A stretch of 64,000 nucleotides of DNA from Chryseobacterium sp. SSA4.19. Its GTDB lineage: Bacteria > Bacteroidota > Bacteroidia > Flavobacteriales > Weeksellaceae. Positions 38,911-47,515 of this stretch are shown here, piece after piece. The notes below the pieces were generated by a model, which saw only the letters and a list, made by a program, of their open reading frames with translations, made no database searches and was not told where the DNA came from. A program made the position numbers and the translations under genes. The first letter of the stretch is position 1, and each line of letters begins with the position of its first letter. Location: assembly GCF_022601875.1 (NCBI RefSeq), contig NZ_JAKVIP010000002.1, forward strand, positions 158,344 through 222,343. The letters are read 5' to 3'.

Positions 38911-39606
38911 TTATGAATATATGCGTAAATCAAAATTAAGAAGATTACCAACCTTTTTAAAATCATCATCTATAGTTGCATTTACCGTAATTCTTTCGTT
39001 AGAAACCGGATGATTAAAAATTAACTGGTGTGCATGAAGTGTCATTTTACTGATGCCGAATGTCTGAAGCCAGAGTTTATTCTGCTTGTTGCAGCCATGT
39101 TTGCGGCAGCCTAAAATTGGGTGTAAAATATGTTTAAAATGTTTTCTCAACTGATGAAATCGTCCCGTTTCAGGTATAGCTTCCACCAAACAATACCTTG
39201 AAGTCTGATGTTTTAAAAATGGTAAATCAATTTCTGAAGTCTGCAAACGGCGGTAATAGGTAACTGCATTCTGCTTTACTTCATTTTCATTCACCAAATC
39301 GTAATCGATGGTTTCTTCTTCTTTTGTCCAGCCTCTTAGAATGGCGATATATCTCTTTTCAACTTCTCTTGTGGCAAACTGCTCGCTCATGGTTCTCAAA
39401 GCGTCTTTATTTAATGTAAACAATAAAACACCTGAAGTTTTTCGGTCTAAACGATGCACCGGATACACTTTTTGTCCGATCTGCTTTTTCAATTCCCGGA
39501 TCGCATAGGTATCCGCTTCTCCGGAATAAAAGGACTTATGAACCAACAATCCGCTGGGCTTATTGATGGCAATAAGATGTTCGTCGCGGTAAAGAATTTC
39601 TAACAT
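38911..39606 (-). CDS. RluA family pseudouridine synthase (TruC-like)
   Basis: A 231-residue RNA pseudouridine synthase with catalytic Asp in VHRLDRKTSGVLLF (about 56) and the RFHQLRKHFKHILHPILG motif characteristic of TruC, which modifies tRNA position 65. There is no S4 domain, as in TruC. ATG 39606 is chosen because LEILYRDEHLIAINKPSGLLVHKS is the family start. Confidence 0.88.
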   Translation of the reverse strand: MLEILYRDEHLIAINKPSGLLVHKSFYSGEADTYAIRELKKQIGQKVYPVHRLDRKTSGVLLFTLNKDALRTMSEQFATREVEKRYIAILRGWTKEEETIDYDLVNENEVKQNAVTYYRRLQTSEIDLPFLKHQTSRYCLVEAIPETGRFHQLRKHFKHILHPILGCRKHGCNKQNKLWLQTFGISKMTLHAHQLIFNHPVSNERITVNATIDDDFKKVGNLLNFDLRIYS

Positions 39607-39724
39607 GGGACAAAAGTAGAGATTTCCGCAAAAAAAATGATGAGTCAGAAAAATAAACAATGTATATAACTGATAATCCTTGTAACATTTTATGCCTGAT
39701 GCTCTCTAATTCTAAAAACGATAA

Positions 39725-40222
39725 ATGTATAACTTAAACTTCGAGGAAATTTATCATACGTATTGGAAAAAGATCTTCCGGCTTTGCATGGGTTATGTAA
39801 ATGATGATGATGCGGCAAAAGACCTCTGTCAGGAAACCTTTATTGCTGTCTTCCAGCAATTGCCGAAATTTCGTCACGAAGCGAGTATCGGAACCTGGAT
39901 CTACAGGATTGCAACCAATATCTGTCTGAGACAGGTCAATCTTGAAAAACGGATGCCCAGGAATGAACTTCCTTATGAGATTAAAGACCTTTCAGAAAAA
40001 GATAATAAACTTGAGCAGGAAAAGATGACTGATTTTCTTTATCAGTGTATTTCCGAATTGCCTGAGCTTGAAAGAATCATCATATCTCTGGAGCTTGAGG
40101 AAATGAAACAAAAAGATATTGCTGAAGTGGTCGGAATTTCTCCTGCCAATGTGAGAATAAAAATACACAGAATCAAAGAAAAGTTAACCGAAAAATTTAC
40201 AAAGTATGAAAACCAGTTATAA
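39725..40222 (+). CDS. ECF-type RNA polymerase sigma factor
   Basis: A 165-residue sigma-70 family protein with region 2 (FRLCMGYVNDDDAAKDLCQETFIAVFQQLPKFRHEASIGTWIYRIATNICLR) and region 4 (ELERIIISLELEEMKQKDIAEVVGISPANVRIKIHRIKEKL). It directs polymerase to a special promoter set. The next gene overlaps it by 17 bp and encodes a membrane protein, the usual layout of an ECF factor with its membrane anti-sigma. Confidence 0.94.
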   Translation: MYNLNFEEIYHTYWKKIFRLCMGYVNDDDAAKDLCQETFIAVFQQLPKFRHEASIGTWIYRIATNICLRQVNLEKRMPRNELPYEIKDLSEKDNKLEQEKMTDFLYQCISELPELERIIISLELEEMKQKDIAEVVGISPANVRIKIHRIKEKLTEKFTKYENQL

Positions 40223-40796
40223 TTTTCAGGAAATCTGGAATCAAAAACAAACCGATATTCCCAATATAGAAGAAATAAAGGCGAAAGCGGAAAAATACAG
40301 GAAAAAACAGGTATTAAAAGACATTGGAATGATTGCTTTATTGCTGTTCTCTGCTTTTACCGCCCTGTTCATATGGATATTTGCTGACTTCTCCTTTTTT
40401 ACCACAAAATTTGGAATTATGCTCCTTCTTATCGGTGTTTTTTCTTATACTGTCCTGGTATATCAAAAAGTAAATATCTTAAAAAAAATCAATACTTCCG
40501 CTACCAATCAGGAATATCTCGCAGGCATAAAAAAAGCAGAGCAGCAACAGATTTATATGCAGACAAAAGGTTTAAGCTTCTACTATCTTATCCTTTCGGC
40601 TGGCTTTGCATTTTACTTTTATGAATTTGCCTTAAAAATGCCATGGCTGAAGACTATACTCGTTTACGGATTGACTTTTTCATGGGCTGCTGTAAGCTGG
40701 TTTATCATCCGCCCGAGACAGATCAGAAAACAGAAAGAAAAAATATCTGCCGTTATCAATTCATTGGAACTTATTGAAAAAGATTTGAAAATTTAA
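40206..40796 (+). CDS. Membrane protein partner of the ECF sigma factor (possible anti-sigma)
   Basis: A 196-residue protein: a cytosolic N-terminal helix (SYNFQEIWNQKQTDIP, about 1-35) then four membrane segments (about 39-60, 66-85, 122-140 and 150-167). It overlaps the sigma gene, so translation is coupled. The layout suits sequestering the sigma factor at the membrane, but there is no zinc-type anti-sigma motif, so the role is inferred from context. Confidence 0.7.
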   Translation: MKTSYNFQEIWNQKQTDIPNIEEIKAKAEKYRKKQVLKDIGMIALLLFSAFTALFIWIFADFSFFTTKFGIMLLLIGVFSYTVLVYQKVNILKKINTSATNQEYLAGIKKAEQQQIYMQTKGLSFYYLILSAGFAFYFYEFALKMPWLKTILVYGLTFSWAAVSWFIIRPRQIRKQKEKISAVINSLELIEKDLKI

Positions 40797-40911
40797 CTAA
40801 AAATGATTGTTTAAAAAGATACACCGGAAAGCAGATTCCCGGCTCCTGATAAAATTCAATGCTTAAAATTCTTCAAATGGTTTCCATTTTATTTATTTTC
40901 GCGAAAAATTT

Positions 40912-41427
40912 ATGATGAAAAAATTAATATCCATGCTTCTTTGCAGCATTTTCCCTTTGATTTCTTTTGCACAACAGTCTGATTCTTTAACACTGGGCAA
41001 GTCCAACCGTGAATTCTTTATTAAAGGAGACCAGAAATATAAGTTCTCTGAATATAAAAAGGTCTTTACCAATCAGGAAGCATTAGGCTATATGAAAAAG
41101 GCAAATACCAACAGTACGGTTTCACAGATCTTCGGTGCAGTCGGCGGAGGTTTTATCGGTTTCGGACTGGTTAAAGAAATTACAAAAAACAAAACGGTAT
41201 ATTATAACGGCGTAGCTGTAAAGGAAAAGCAAGCCGGCGGTTGGGGGTTAATAGGAATCGGCTTAGGAGCCATCGGAATCGGAATTCCCTTTGCCATAAG
41301 CGCCGATAAAAACCTGAAAAAAGCGATAAGGACCCAAAATAAAGCTGCCGGCACTGAAGAAACGAAAGCAGCCTCTTACAGGCTTGACATCAGCGGAAAC
41401 AGCATCGGTCTCACTTATACCTTTTAA
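40912..41427 (+). CDS. Exported hypothetical protein with glycine-rich hydrophobic segments
   Basis: A 171-residue protein with a signal peptide (KKLISMLLCSIFPLISFAQ). Two glycine-rich hydrophobic stretches (SQIFGAVGGGFIGFGLV and GGWGLIGIGLGAIGIGIPFA) and a final beta strand SIGLTYTF suggest membrane association. No family recognised. ATG 40912 or 40915 are equally possible. Confidence 0.7.
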   Translation: MMKKLISMLLCSIFPLISFAQQSDSLTLGKSNREFFIKGDQKYKFSEYKKVFTNQEALGYMKKANTNSTVSQIFGAVGGGFIGFGLVKEITKNKTVYYNGVAVKEKQAGGWGLIGIGLGAIGIGIPFAISADKNLKKAIRTQNKAAGTEETKAASYRLDISGNSIGLTYTF

Positions 41428-41433
41428 AAATAC

Positions 41434-41461
41434 AGAACGGCAGTTTTTTGACTGCTTTTTT
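41434..41461 (+). terminator. Weak terminator
   Basis: GGCAGT pairs with ACTGC across TTTTTTG, followed by T7. Confidence 0.5.
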
Positions 41462-41523
41462 TATTGAATGTCATGGAATTGGAATCCAAATTCCTATTTT
41501 TGCACTTCAGACGTTAAAAAATT

Positions 41524-43065
41524 ATGGCAAAGCAAGAAGATGTTTTCAAGAAAGTGATTTCTCACGCCAAGGAATACGGTTTTATTTTCCCTTCGAGTGA
41601 GATCTATGACGGTTTATCCGCTGTTTATGATTATGGACAAAACGGTGCCGAACTTAAAAATAATATCAAACAATACTGGTGGAAAGCGATGGTACAGCTG
41701 AACGAAAATATTGTGGGTATTGATTCGGCAATCCTGATGCACCCTACAACATGGAAGGCATCCGGACATGTAGACGCTTTCAACGATCCATTGATTGACA
41801 ATAAAGATTCTAAAAAACGTTTCAGAGCCGATGTTTTGGTGGAAGACTACTGTGCCAAAATTGAAGAGAAGGAAAATAAAGAAATTGAAAAAGCAGCAAA
41901 AAGATTCGGGGATGCTTTCGATAAGGATCAGTTTGTCGCAACGAATCCAAAAATCCTGGAATACAGAGCAAAAAGAGAAGCGATTCTTTCCAGACTGGCA
42001 AAATCTCTGGAAAATGAAGATCTTGCTGATGTAAAATCCCTGATTGAAGAACTGGAGATTACCGATCCTGATACAGGTTCTAAAAACTGGACTGAAGTAA
42101 GACAATTCAATCTGATGTTCGGAACCAAATTGGGTGCTTCCGCAGATTCTGCGATGGATCTTTATCTGAGACCTGAAACAGCGCAGGGAATTTTTGTTAA
42201 TTTCCTCAATGTACAGAAAACTTCACGTCACAGACTTCCTTTTGGTATTGCACAGATCGGAAAAGCATTCAGAAACGAGATTGTTGCAAGACAGTTTATT
42301 TTCAGAATGCGTGAGTTTGAACAAATGGAAATGCAGTTTTTTGTAGCTCCGGGAACAGAACTTGAATTCTACGAACAGTGGAAGCAAAAACGTCTGAACT
42401 GGCATAAAGCTTTAGGTTTAGGTGATGAAAATTACAGATTCCACGATCATGAGAAATTAGCTCACTATGCGAATGCAGCTGCAGATATTGAATTTAATTT
42501 TCCTTTCGGATTCAAAGAGCTGGAAGGGATTCACTCCAGAACAGATTTCGATTTAAAGGCCCATGAGGAAGCTTCAGGAAGAAAATTACAGTTCTTCGAT
42601 CCTGAAAGAAATGAAAATTATGTTCCTTATGTGGTGGAAACTTCGGTAGGTTTAGACCGTTTATTCCTTTCCATATTCTCTCATTGCCTGAAAGACGAAA
42701 TACTGGAAGACGGTTCGGAAAGAACTGTTTTATCTTTACCGCCGGCTTTAGCACCGATTAAAGCAGCAATCCTCCCGTTAATGAAAAAGGACGGATTAGC
42801 GGAATATGCAGAGAAAATCTTTAATGATCTGAAATATGATTTCAACTTATTCTATGAAGAAAAAGATGCAATCGGAAAGCGTTACAGAAGACAGGATGCG
42901 ATCGGTACGCCTTATTGTATTACGATCGATCACGATTCATTGACTGATCACACGGTAACCATCAGAGACAGAGACACGATGCAGCAGGAAAGGGTTCCGG
43001 TTTCAGAATTGAGACGAATCATTGACGAGAAGACAAATTTCAGAAATTTACTTTCTAAACTCTAA
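41524..43065 (+). CDS. glyQS: Glycyl-tRNA synthetase (alpha2 type)
   Basis: A 513-residue class II synthetase, single-chain eukaryote/archaea-like type. Motif 2 (FRNEIVARQFIFRMREFEQMEMQFF), GLDRLF motif 3, and the early HPTTWKASGHVDAFNDPL segment are clear. The C-terminal anticodon-binding domain ends the protein. A TATTTTTG -7 box lies at 41495-41502, 21 bp before ATG. Confidence 0.97.
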   Translation: MAKQEDVFKKVISHAKEYGFIFPSSEIYDGLSAVYDYGQNGAELKNNIKQYWWKAMVQLNENIVGIDSAILMHPTTWKASGHVDAFNDPLIDNKDSKKRFRADVLVEDYCAKIEEKENKEIEKAAKRFGDAFDKDQFVATNPKILEYRAKREAILSRLAKSLENEDLADVKSLIEELEITDPDTGSKNWTEVRQFNLMFGTKLGASADSAMDLYLRPETAQGIFVNFLNVQKTSRHRLPFGIAQIGKAFRNEIVARQFIFRMREFEQMEMQFFVAPGTELEFYEQWKQKRLNWHKALGLGDENYRFHDHEKLAHYANAAADIEFNFPFGFKELEGIHSRTDFDLKAHEEASGRKLQFFDPERNENYVPYVVETSVGLDRLFLSIFSHCLKDEILEDGSERTVLSLPPALAPIKAAILPLMKKDGLAEYAEKIFNDLKYDFNLFYEEKDAIGKRYRRQDAIGTPYCITIDHDSLTDHTVTIRDRDTMQQERVPVSELRRIIDEKTNFRNLLSKL

Positions 43066-43071
43066 AAATAT

Positions 43072-43097
43072 AAGCCTTGAGAAATCGGGGCTTTTAT
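43072..43097 (+). terminator. Terminator after glyQS
   Basis: AAGCCTTGA pairs with TCGGGGCTT (two G-U pairs), then a T-rich tail. Confidence 0.6.
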
Positions 43098-43145
43098 TTT
43101 AAACTGTACCGGTTAATTCATTATTTTTGAAACTCAAATTTCACC

Positions 43146-44669
43146 ATGAAAAAAATACTTTTACTGGCATTCGGCTTGGTCCAGGCTTTATATTTTTCGC
43201 AGACTCAGGATCTGGCAGCCTTAGCTTCCGGGGAACACGTGGGAATGAACGCTTTATTTGACGAGCAGGACAACCTTTACGGCTATGTCTCTCTATATTC
43301 TTACGGGAAATCCGGTGATAAGACAAAAAAATTCGAATATGTCATATTAGATAAAAACCTCAACCCTGTAGCGAATAAAGAATTTGAAGGAGATATTACG
43401 GCAGGTTCTTACAGAGGATATGTAGATTTCAGGAAAAAAGTAATTCTCCGCCCGAGTTCTTTAGATTATTCCCAGGTTAAAACCAATGAACTTTTTACGC
43501 CGCGTTCCATGGAAATCGACCTGGCAAATAATTCCATTCAACAAAAGACCTATTACGATTACGACAACGGAACTTTTAAAGTGATCAGCCAGCCTAAGAA
43601 CTGGAAAGCAGCCCGCCTGGAAAATAAAGAAGAAAAAAAAGCCAAAGGCTATAACTACTATTCCACTGTTTTTGAGATCAAGGAAGGAGGTTTTCTGGCG
43701 ATTGAACTTAACGACTACGGTAAATATGTCAATAATAATTCTTTAATAAAATTTGACGAAAATAAAAACGAGGTCTGGAGATACAGATACAATACTTCCG
43801 GAGACAAAAAAAATACCGAAGAACTTGCATTGATAGAAAAAGATGACAAAAACATCTATTTTATCAGACAGAAAAAAACGGGCGATACAAAGGAATTCAC
43901 GCTGCTTGTCTTAGACATGAAAACCGGAAAAGAAATAGCCAGCAAGCCTATTTCCGGCCTATCGGATGACACAATTGACAATATTACCACCTTCTCTTCT
44001 ACGACAAGAAGTCTGGATAATGACAAAACTTTTGATGATAAAATCGTCATTGTGGGAAGAAATTATGAAAACAAAAAAGGCGTAGGTTTCGCCAGGCTGG
44101 TTGTTGATAAGAACACCTTTGAAATAAATACCAGAATAATTAACTACACGCCGAACTTATCTGCATTTATTCCCAGACTGGATGAATTGGGATATGTCGA
44201 AAAAAGCTATCATCTTCAACCGCGAGACGTGTTTTTCCTAAAAGACGGAAGTGTCGGGATTCTTCTTGAAAAATATAAAATAGATTTCAACTACGGAGTT
44301 CCTAAAACCACAGATCTGGTTTATATTTTTACAGATAAAGATTTTAAGGTAAAAGGAACGAAAATCTTTACCAAAGAAAAGTCATTGGCAACAAGCGACT
44401 ACCTGTTCTCACAATACATTAATGATGGGAATGATGTTGTTTTCTTCTACAGGGATTTACAGAAAGATAAAGAAACCAAAGAAAGAAACTGGAAACTATT
44501 TATCAATACGTTGATCAATGGTACGTTCAAACAGGAGATTGTTCCTATTTCAGAAAAAGACTCATATACCGTAATCCCGTATGTGGGTAAAGAAGGATAT
44601 ATTCTTCTCCGGGAATATAATGAAAAGGAAAAATTCAACAAGATCCGTTTAGAAAGATTAAACTACTGA
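43146..44669 (+). CDS. Secreted protein, probably DUF6770-like
   Basis: A 507-residue protein with a signal peptide (MKKILLLAFGLVQALYFSQ) and a long all-beta body of repeating strand-turn units (KDDKNIYFIRQKKTGDTKEFTLLVLDMKTGKEI and similar), suggestive of a beta-propeller. I associate it with Bacteroidota family DUF6770, from memory only. Function unknown. Convergent with the M48 gene across a shared terminator. Confidence 0.7.
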   Translation: MKKILLLAFGLVQALYFSQTQDLAALASGEHVGMNALFDEQDNLYGYVSLYSYGKSGDKTKKFEYVILDKNLNPVANKEFEGDITAGSYRGYVDFRKKVILRPSSLDYSQVKTNELFTPRSMEIDLANNSIQQKTYYDYDNGTFKVISQPKNWKAARLENKEEKKAKGYNYYSTVFEIKEGGFLAIELNDYGKYVNNNSLIKFDENKNEVWRYRYNTSGDKKNTEELALIEKDDKNIYFIRQKKTGDTKEFTLLVLDMKTGKEIASKPISGLSDDTIDNITTFSSTTRSLDNDKTFDDKIVIVGRNYENKKGVGFARLVVDKNTFEINTRIINYTPNLSAFIPRLDELGYVEKSYHLQPRDVFFLKDGSVGILLEKYKIDFNYGVPKTTDLVYIFTDKDFKVKGTKIFTKEKSLATSDYLFSQYINDGNDVVFFYRDLQKDKETKERNWKLFINTLINGTFKQEIVPISEKDSYTVIPYVGKEGYILLREYNEKEKFNKIRLERLNY

Positions 44670-44673
44670 TGAT

Positions 44674-44703
44674 AAAAATCCTGACTCTCGGTCAGGATTT
44701 TTT
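44674..44703. terminator. Bidirectional terminator
   Basis: AAAAATCCTGAC pairs with GTCAGGATTTTT around a TCTCG loop. It overlaps the last codons of the opposing M48 gene. Confidence 0.85.
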
Positions 44704-45993
44704 CGTCTGGTAATAATCGGCGATAGTTTTTATCTCATCCAGGCTCAGGTTCCACATAAAGTTCAGGAACTGCTGATAGCTTTCACTTTGGTTTTTAGGA
44801 TCTACCCGATCTAAATACCGGTTCAGGTTATAATTTTTCCGGGCTTCATAGATTTTGGAAAAACATTTCCCGAGCCAGCTTTTATAATAGTCCTCTTCTT
44901 CCCCATCCTGCAGGAACTGAAGACTTGCATAGATACCGACCCCGTAATCCTCCGAATGATAAAAGTCCGGCAGTGTTTCCATCCTTGCGGTTTTCTTAAG
45001 AACAGCATAGGATTCCGTAGCTTTTTCATCAGCAGCCTCCGTTTTCAGCTCCGGAAATATTTTCTTTAAATTATTGATTCTTAAAACCATTTCAGGATGA
45101 GATTTTAATGAATCTTTATTAAGCTTTTCTTTATAATGGCTGTAATTATACAGCGAAAAATCTTCTTTTTTCAGCCATTTATCCTTAAACTCCTGTTTCG
45201 GAAGGTTAAAATATTTTTTATACGTTTCCAACTTAAGTTCTCTGGGCGAAATGGTATCAAAATCTTCCAGCCTTTTTAAGGTATTGATAAATTCGGTTTT
45301 CTTAAAATCACTGTTCTTAAAAACAATGTACCCTATAGAGTCTGCCTGCATTTCCTGTTTCCTGTTTTCAGCCCCTTTCTTATACACCCTGTTTTTAAAC
45401 AGATCAAAAGCTTTCTCATTTCGGTTTTCCTTAGTCGACTTAATATTCTGAACTACTATTTTGTCCGTCTGGTTCTGATCAATTATATCCAGGAAAGCCT
45501 TTAAGGTATGGTCTGAAATCTTATGTCCTAATTCATGGGAAATGACAGCTGCCAGCTGATCATCGTTATTCAGCCAGTTGAAGAGTCCAATGTTGATCAC
45601 AAAAGTACCGTCTGCAAAACAGTAGGCATTAGGGGTATTGTCTTTTGCAATGAGAATTTTCAGATTCTGCGGAATCTGAGGATTGTTTTTTCTCAACCGC
45701 TCAATCAGGCTCTTTATTTTTACATTAAATATGGAGTTGAAGACAAAATCTTTATCTTTTACCTTCTTTTCAAACTCTTTGGCAAATTCTTTATAAATTT
45801 TAGACAATTCATTTCCCCGCTTTCCCGAATAATCGGATTTACTTTTTTTAATCAGGCTTTCAGTATTGAACGAAAAGTAAGTAAGGAAATCTTTTCGCTG
45901 TGTATAGTCAGCCGTATCAACAGGTTGATGGAGTTGCCCGAAAGCAACAGTAAAAAAATACAGAAATAAAAAAGAGAGCAGTTTTTTCATCAT
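44692..45993 (-). CDS. Exported M48 family zinc metallopeptidase
   Basis: A 433-residue protein with a signal peptide (KKLLSFLFLYFFTVAFGQ). The zinc motif HELGH is in AAVISHELGHKISDH (about 150-155), with the third ligand Glu in QEMQADSIGY (about 213) as in M48 peptidases (BepA/Oma1-like). Probably a periplasmic quality-control protease. The C-terminal half is helical. ATG 45993 or 45990 are both possible. Confidence 0.88.
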   Translation of the reverse strand: MMKKLLSFLFLYFFTVAFGQLHQPVDTADYTQRKDFLTYFSFNTESLIKKSKSDYSGKRGNELSKIYKEFAKEFEKKVKDKDFVFNSIFNVKIKSLIERLRKNNPQIPQNLKILIAKDNTPNAYCFADGTFVINIGLFNWLNNDDQLAAVISHELGHKISDHTLKAFLDIIDQNQTDKIVVQNIKSTKENRNEKAFDLFKNRVYKKGAENRKQEMQADSIGYIVFKNSDFKKTEFINTLKRLEDFDTISPRELKLETYKKYFNLPKQEFKDKWLKKEDFSLYNYSHYKEKLNKDSLKSHPEMVLRINNLKKIFPELKTEAADEKATESYAVLKKTARMETLPDFYHSEDYGVGIYASLQFLQDGEEEDYYKSWLGKCFSKIYEARKNYNLNRYLDRVDPKNQSESYQQFLNFMWNLSLDEIKTIADYYQTKKS

Positions 45994-46073
45994 ATGTAGC
46001 AATAATCACAAAAATAAATCATTCCGTTTCATGTTTTCAAATTTATTTTAAATTTGTTAAATATCCCTTTTTT

Positions 46074-47204
46074 ATGATTCTGATTATTTATTTCCTGGCG
46101 TTTATTGTTCTTTTGGCTGTAATCTTCTATTTTTTAGGATATGATTATCTTTTTAACGGCATTTCAAAAACCTATCTAAAAGGAAAAACCAGCGCAAGCA
46201 TCGATGACGGAAAATTTTTCACCTATAATATGATCGAAACAAAATCTCCCACACCATGGGAGAAAGCCCATGAATACAATAAAACTGAATTACCGAAAAA
46301 CATCGTTGAAGATCTGACACGTTCAGATACCGCTTCTTTTATTGTGGTTAAGAATGGGAAACTTGTTCATGAGCAATACTGGAACGGATACCATCAGAGT
46401 TCCCAGACCAATTCATTTTCTATGGCCAAAGCAGTGACGGTCATGCTTTTAGGAAAAGCGGTTGAAGAAGGAAAAATTAAGAGTATCAATGATAAATTTT
46501 CAGACTATTTTGAAGAATTTGCCCACCGGGAATTTGCCAAAAACCTGACTTTGAAAAATCTGGCCCAGATGGAATCCGGCCTGAACTGGAATGAAGATTA
46601 TAAAAATCCCTTTTTACCGAATGCCAAGGCTTATTATGGAAGAAGTTTAATAAAAGCCACGTTTTCAAGGAAGTTTAAAGGAAATCCTGGCGAAAGATTT
46701 GAATATCAAAGCGGATCGACCCAGCTTTTAGGTTTTGTCGTAAGAAAAGCGGTAGGCCGGCCGCTGGCCAGTTATCTATCCGAAAAATTCTGGATCCCGA
46801 TGGGAATGGAACACAATGCTACCTGGAGCACCGATGAAAGCGGAATGGAGAAAACCTACTGCTGCATCCATTCCACAGCGAGGGATTTTGCCAGGCTCGG
46901 CCAATTATTCCTTAATAACGGACAAGCAGGTGGCCAACAGCTTCTGAACCCTGATTTTATCAGCCAGATGCGCACCCCGACAGAAAAGTCCGGTGAAATT
47001 TACGGCATGGGATTCTGGATTAACCACGACAATCCTGTAAAACATTATTATTTTCTTGGGCTCCAGGGGCAATATATCATTATGATTCCTGAATATGATA
47101 TGGTAATCGTAAGAACAGGCAGCTACAATAATCTACCGAAAAATGACAGGGGAAGACCTGATCAGGTAAAATTCCTTGTGAATGAAACGGTAAAGTTGTT
47201 TTAG
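46074..47204 (+). CDS. Serine hydrolase of the beta-lactamase (class C-like) family
   Basis: A 376-residue protein with an N-terminal membrane segment (about 2-24) that anchors it or serves as a signal. The catalytic SxxK is in SFSMAKAVTV (about 122-125) and the Tyr motif in FEYQSGSTQLLG (about 210). The family includes esterases, peptidases and beta-lactamases; substrate unknown. Confidence 0.88.
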   Translation: MILIIYFLAFIVLLAVIFYFLGYDYLFNGISKTYLKGKTSASIDDGKFFTYNMIETKSPTPWEKAHEYNKTELPKNIVEDLTRSDTASFIVVKNGKLVHEQYWNGYHQSSQTNSFSMAKAVTVMLLGKAVEEGKIKSINDKFSDYFEEFAHREFAKNLTLKNLAQMESGLNWNEDYKNPFLPNAKAYYGRSLIKATFSRKFKGNPGERFEYQSGSTQLLGFVVRKAVGRPLASYLSEKFWIPMGMEHNATWSTDESGMEKTYCCIHSTARDFARLGQLFLNNGQAGGQQLLNPDFISQMRTPTEKSGEIYGMGFWINHDNPVKHYYFLGLQGQYIIMIPEYDMVIVRTGSYNNLPKNDRGRPDQVKFLVNETVKLF

Positions 47205-47515
47205 TAAAATATGACAAAATGGACTATGAATTAATTTTGCTTGGATGTTAAGCTGAAATTAATTTTAATGAAACCTGAAATTAGCTTCAGTGACTGTATT
47301 ATTTTTTAAAAAAGCTTCATATTCCAAGACATCTGTTTTCTTCCGAAGGTATTTCTTCGCTCATGCTTCTAAGCCTGACTTTATCCTTTCTTAATTTTCC
47401 GTTCATTGTATCCCTCGCCTTTATTACCGGTAAATGCAGGTTTTAGGCATCTTCTGATCAGGCCGATCTTCAGGAACATAACACCATACAGTTGCAGTAT
47501 ATACAAAGATCACCA
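47205..47515. other. Intergenic region with a short degenerate coding-like stretch
   Basis: On the minus strand 47406-47317 reads a 29-residue frame (MNGKLRKDKVRLRSMSEEIPS...), whose codons look protein-like and remain open for several codons upstream of the ATG. It may be the remnant of a lost gene. No promoter element or terminator was recognised. Confidence 0.35.

Noticed and set aside
41614..42105. 163-codon minus-strand open frame inside glyQS
   Set aside because: Antisense shadow; Cys/Phe-rich translation without domain character.
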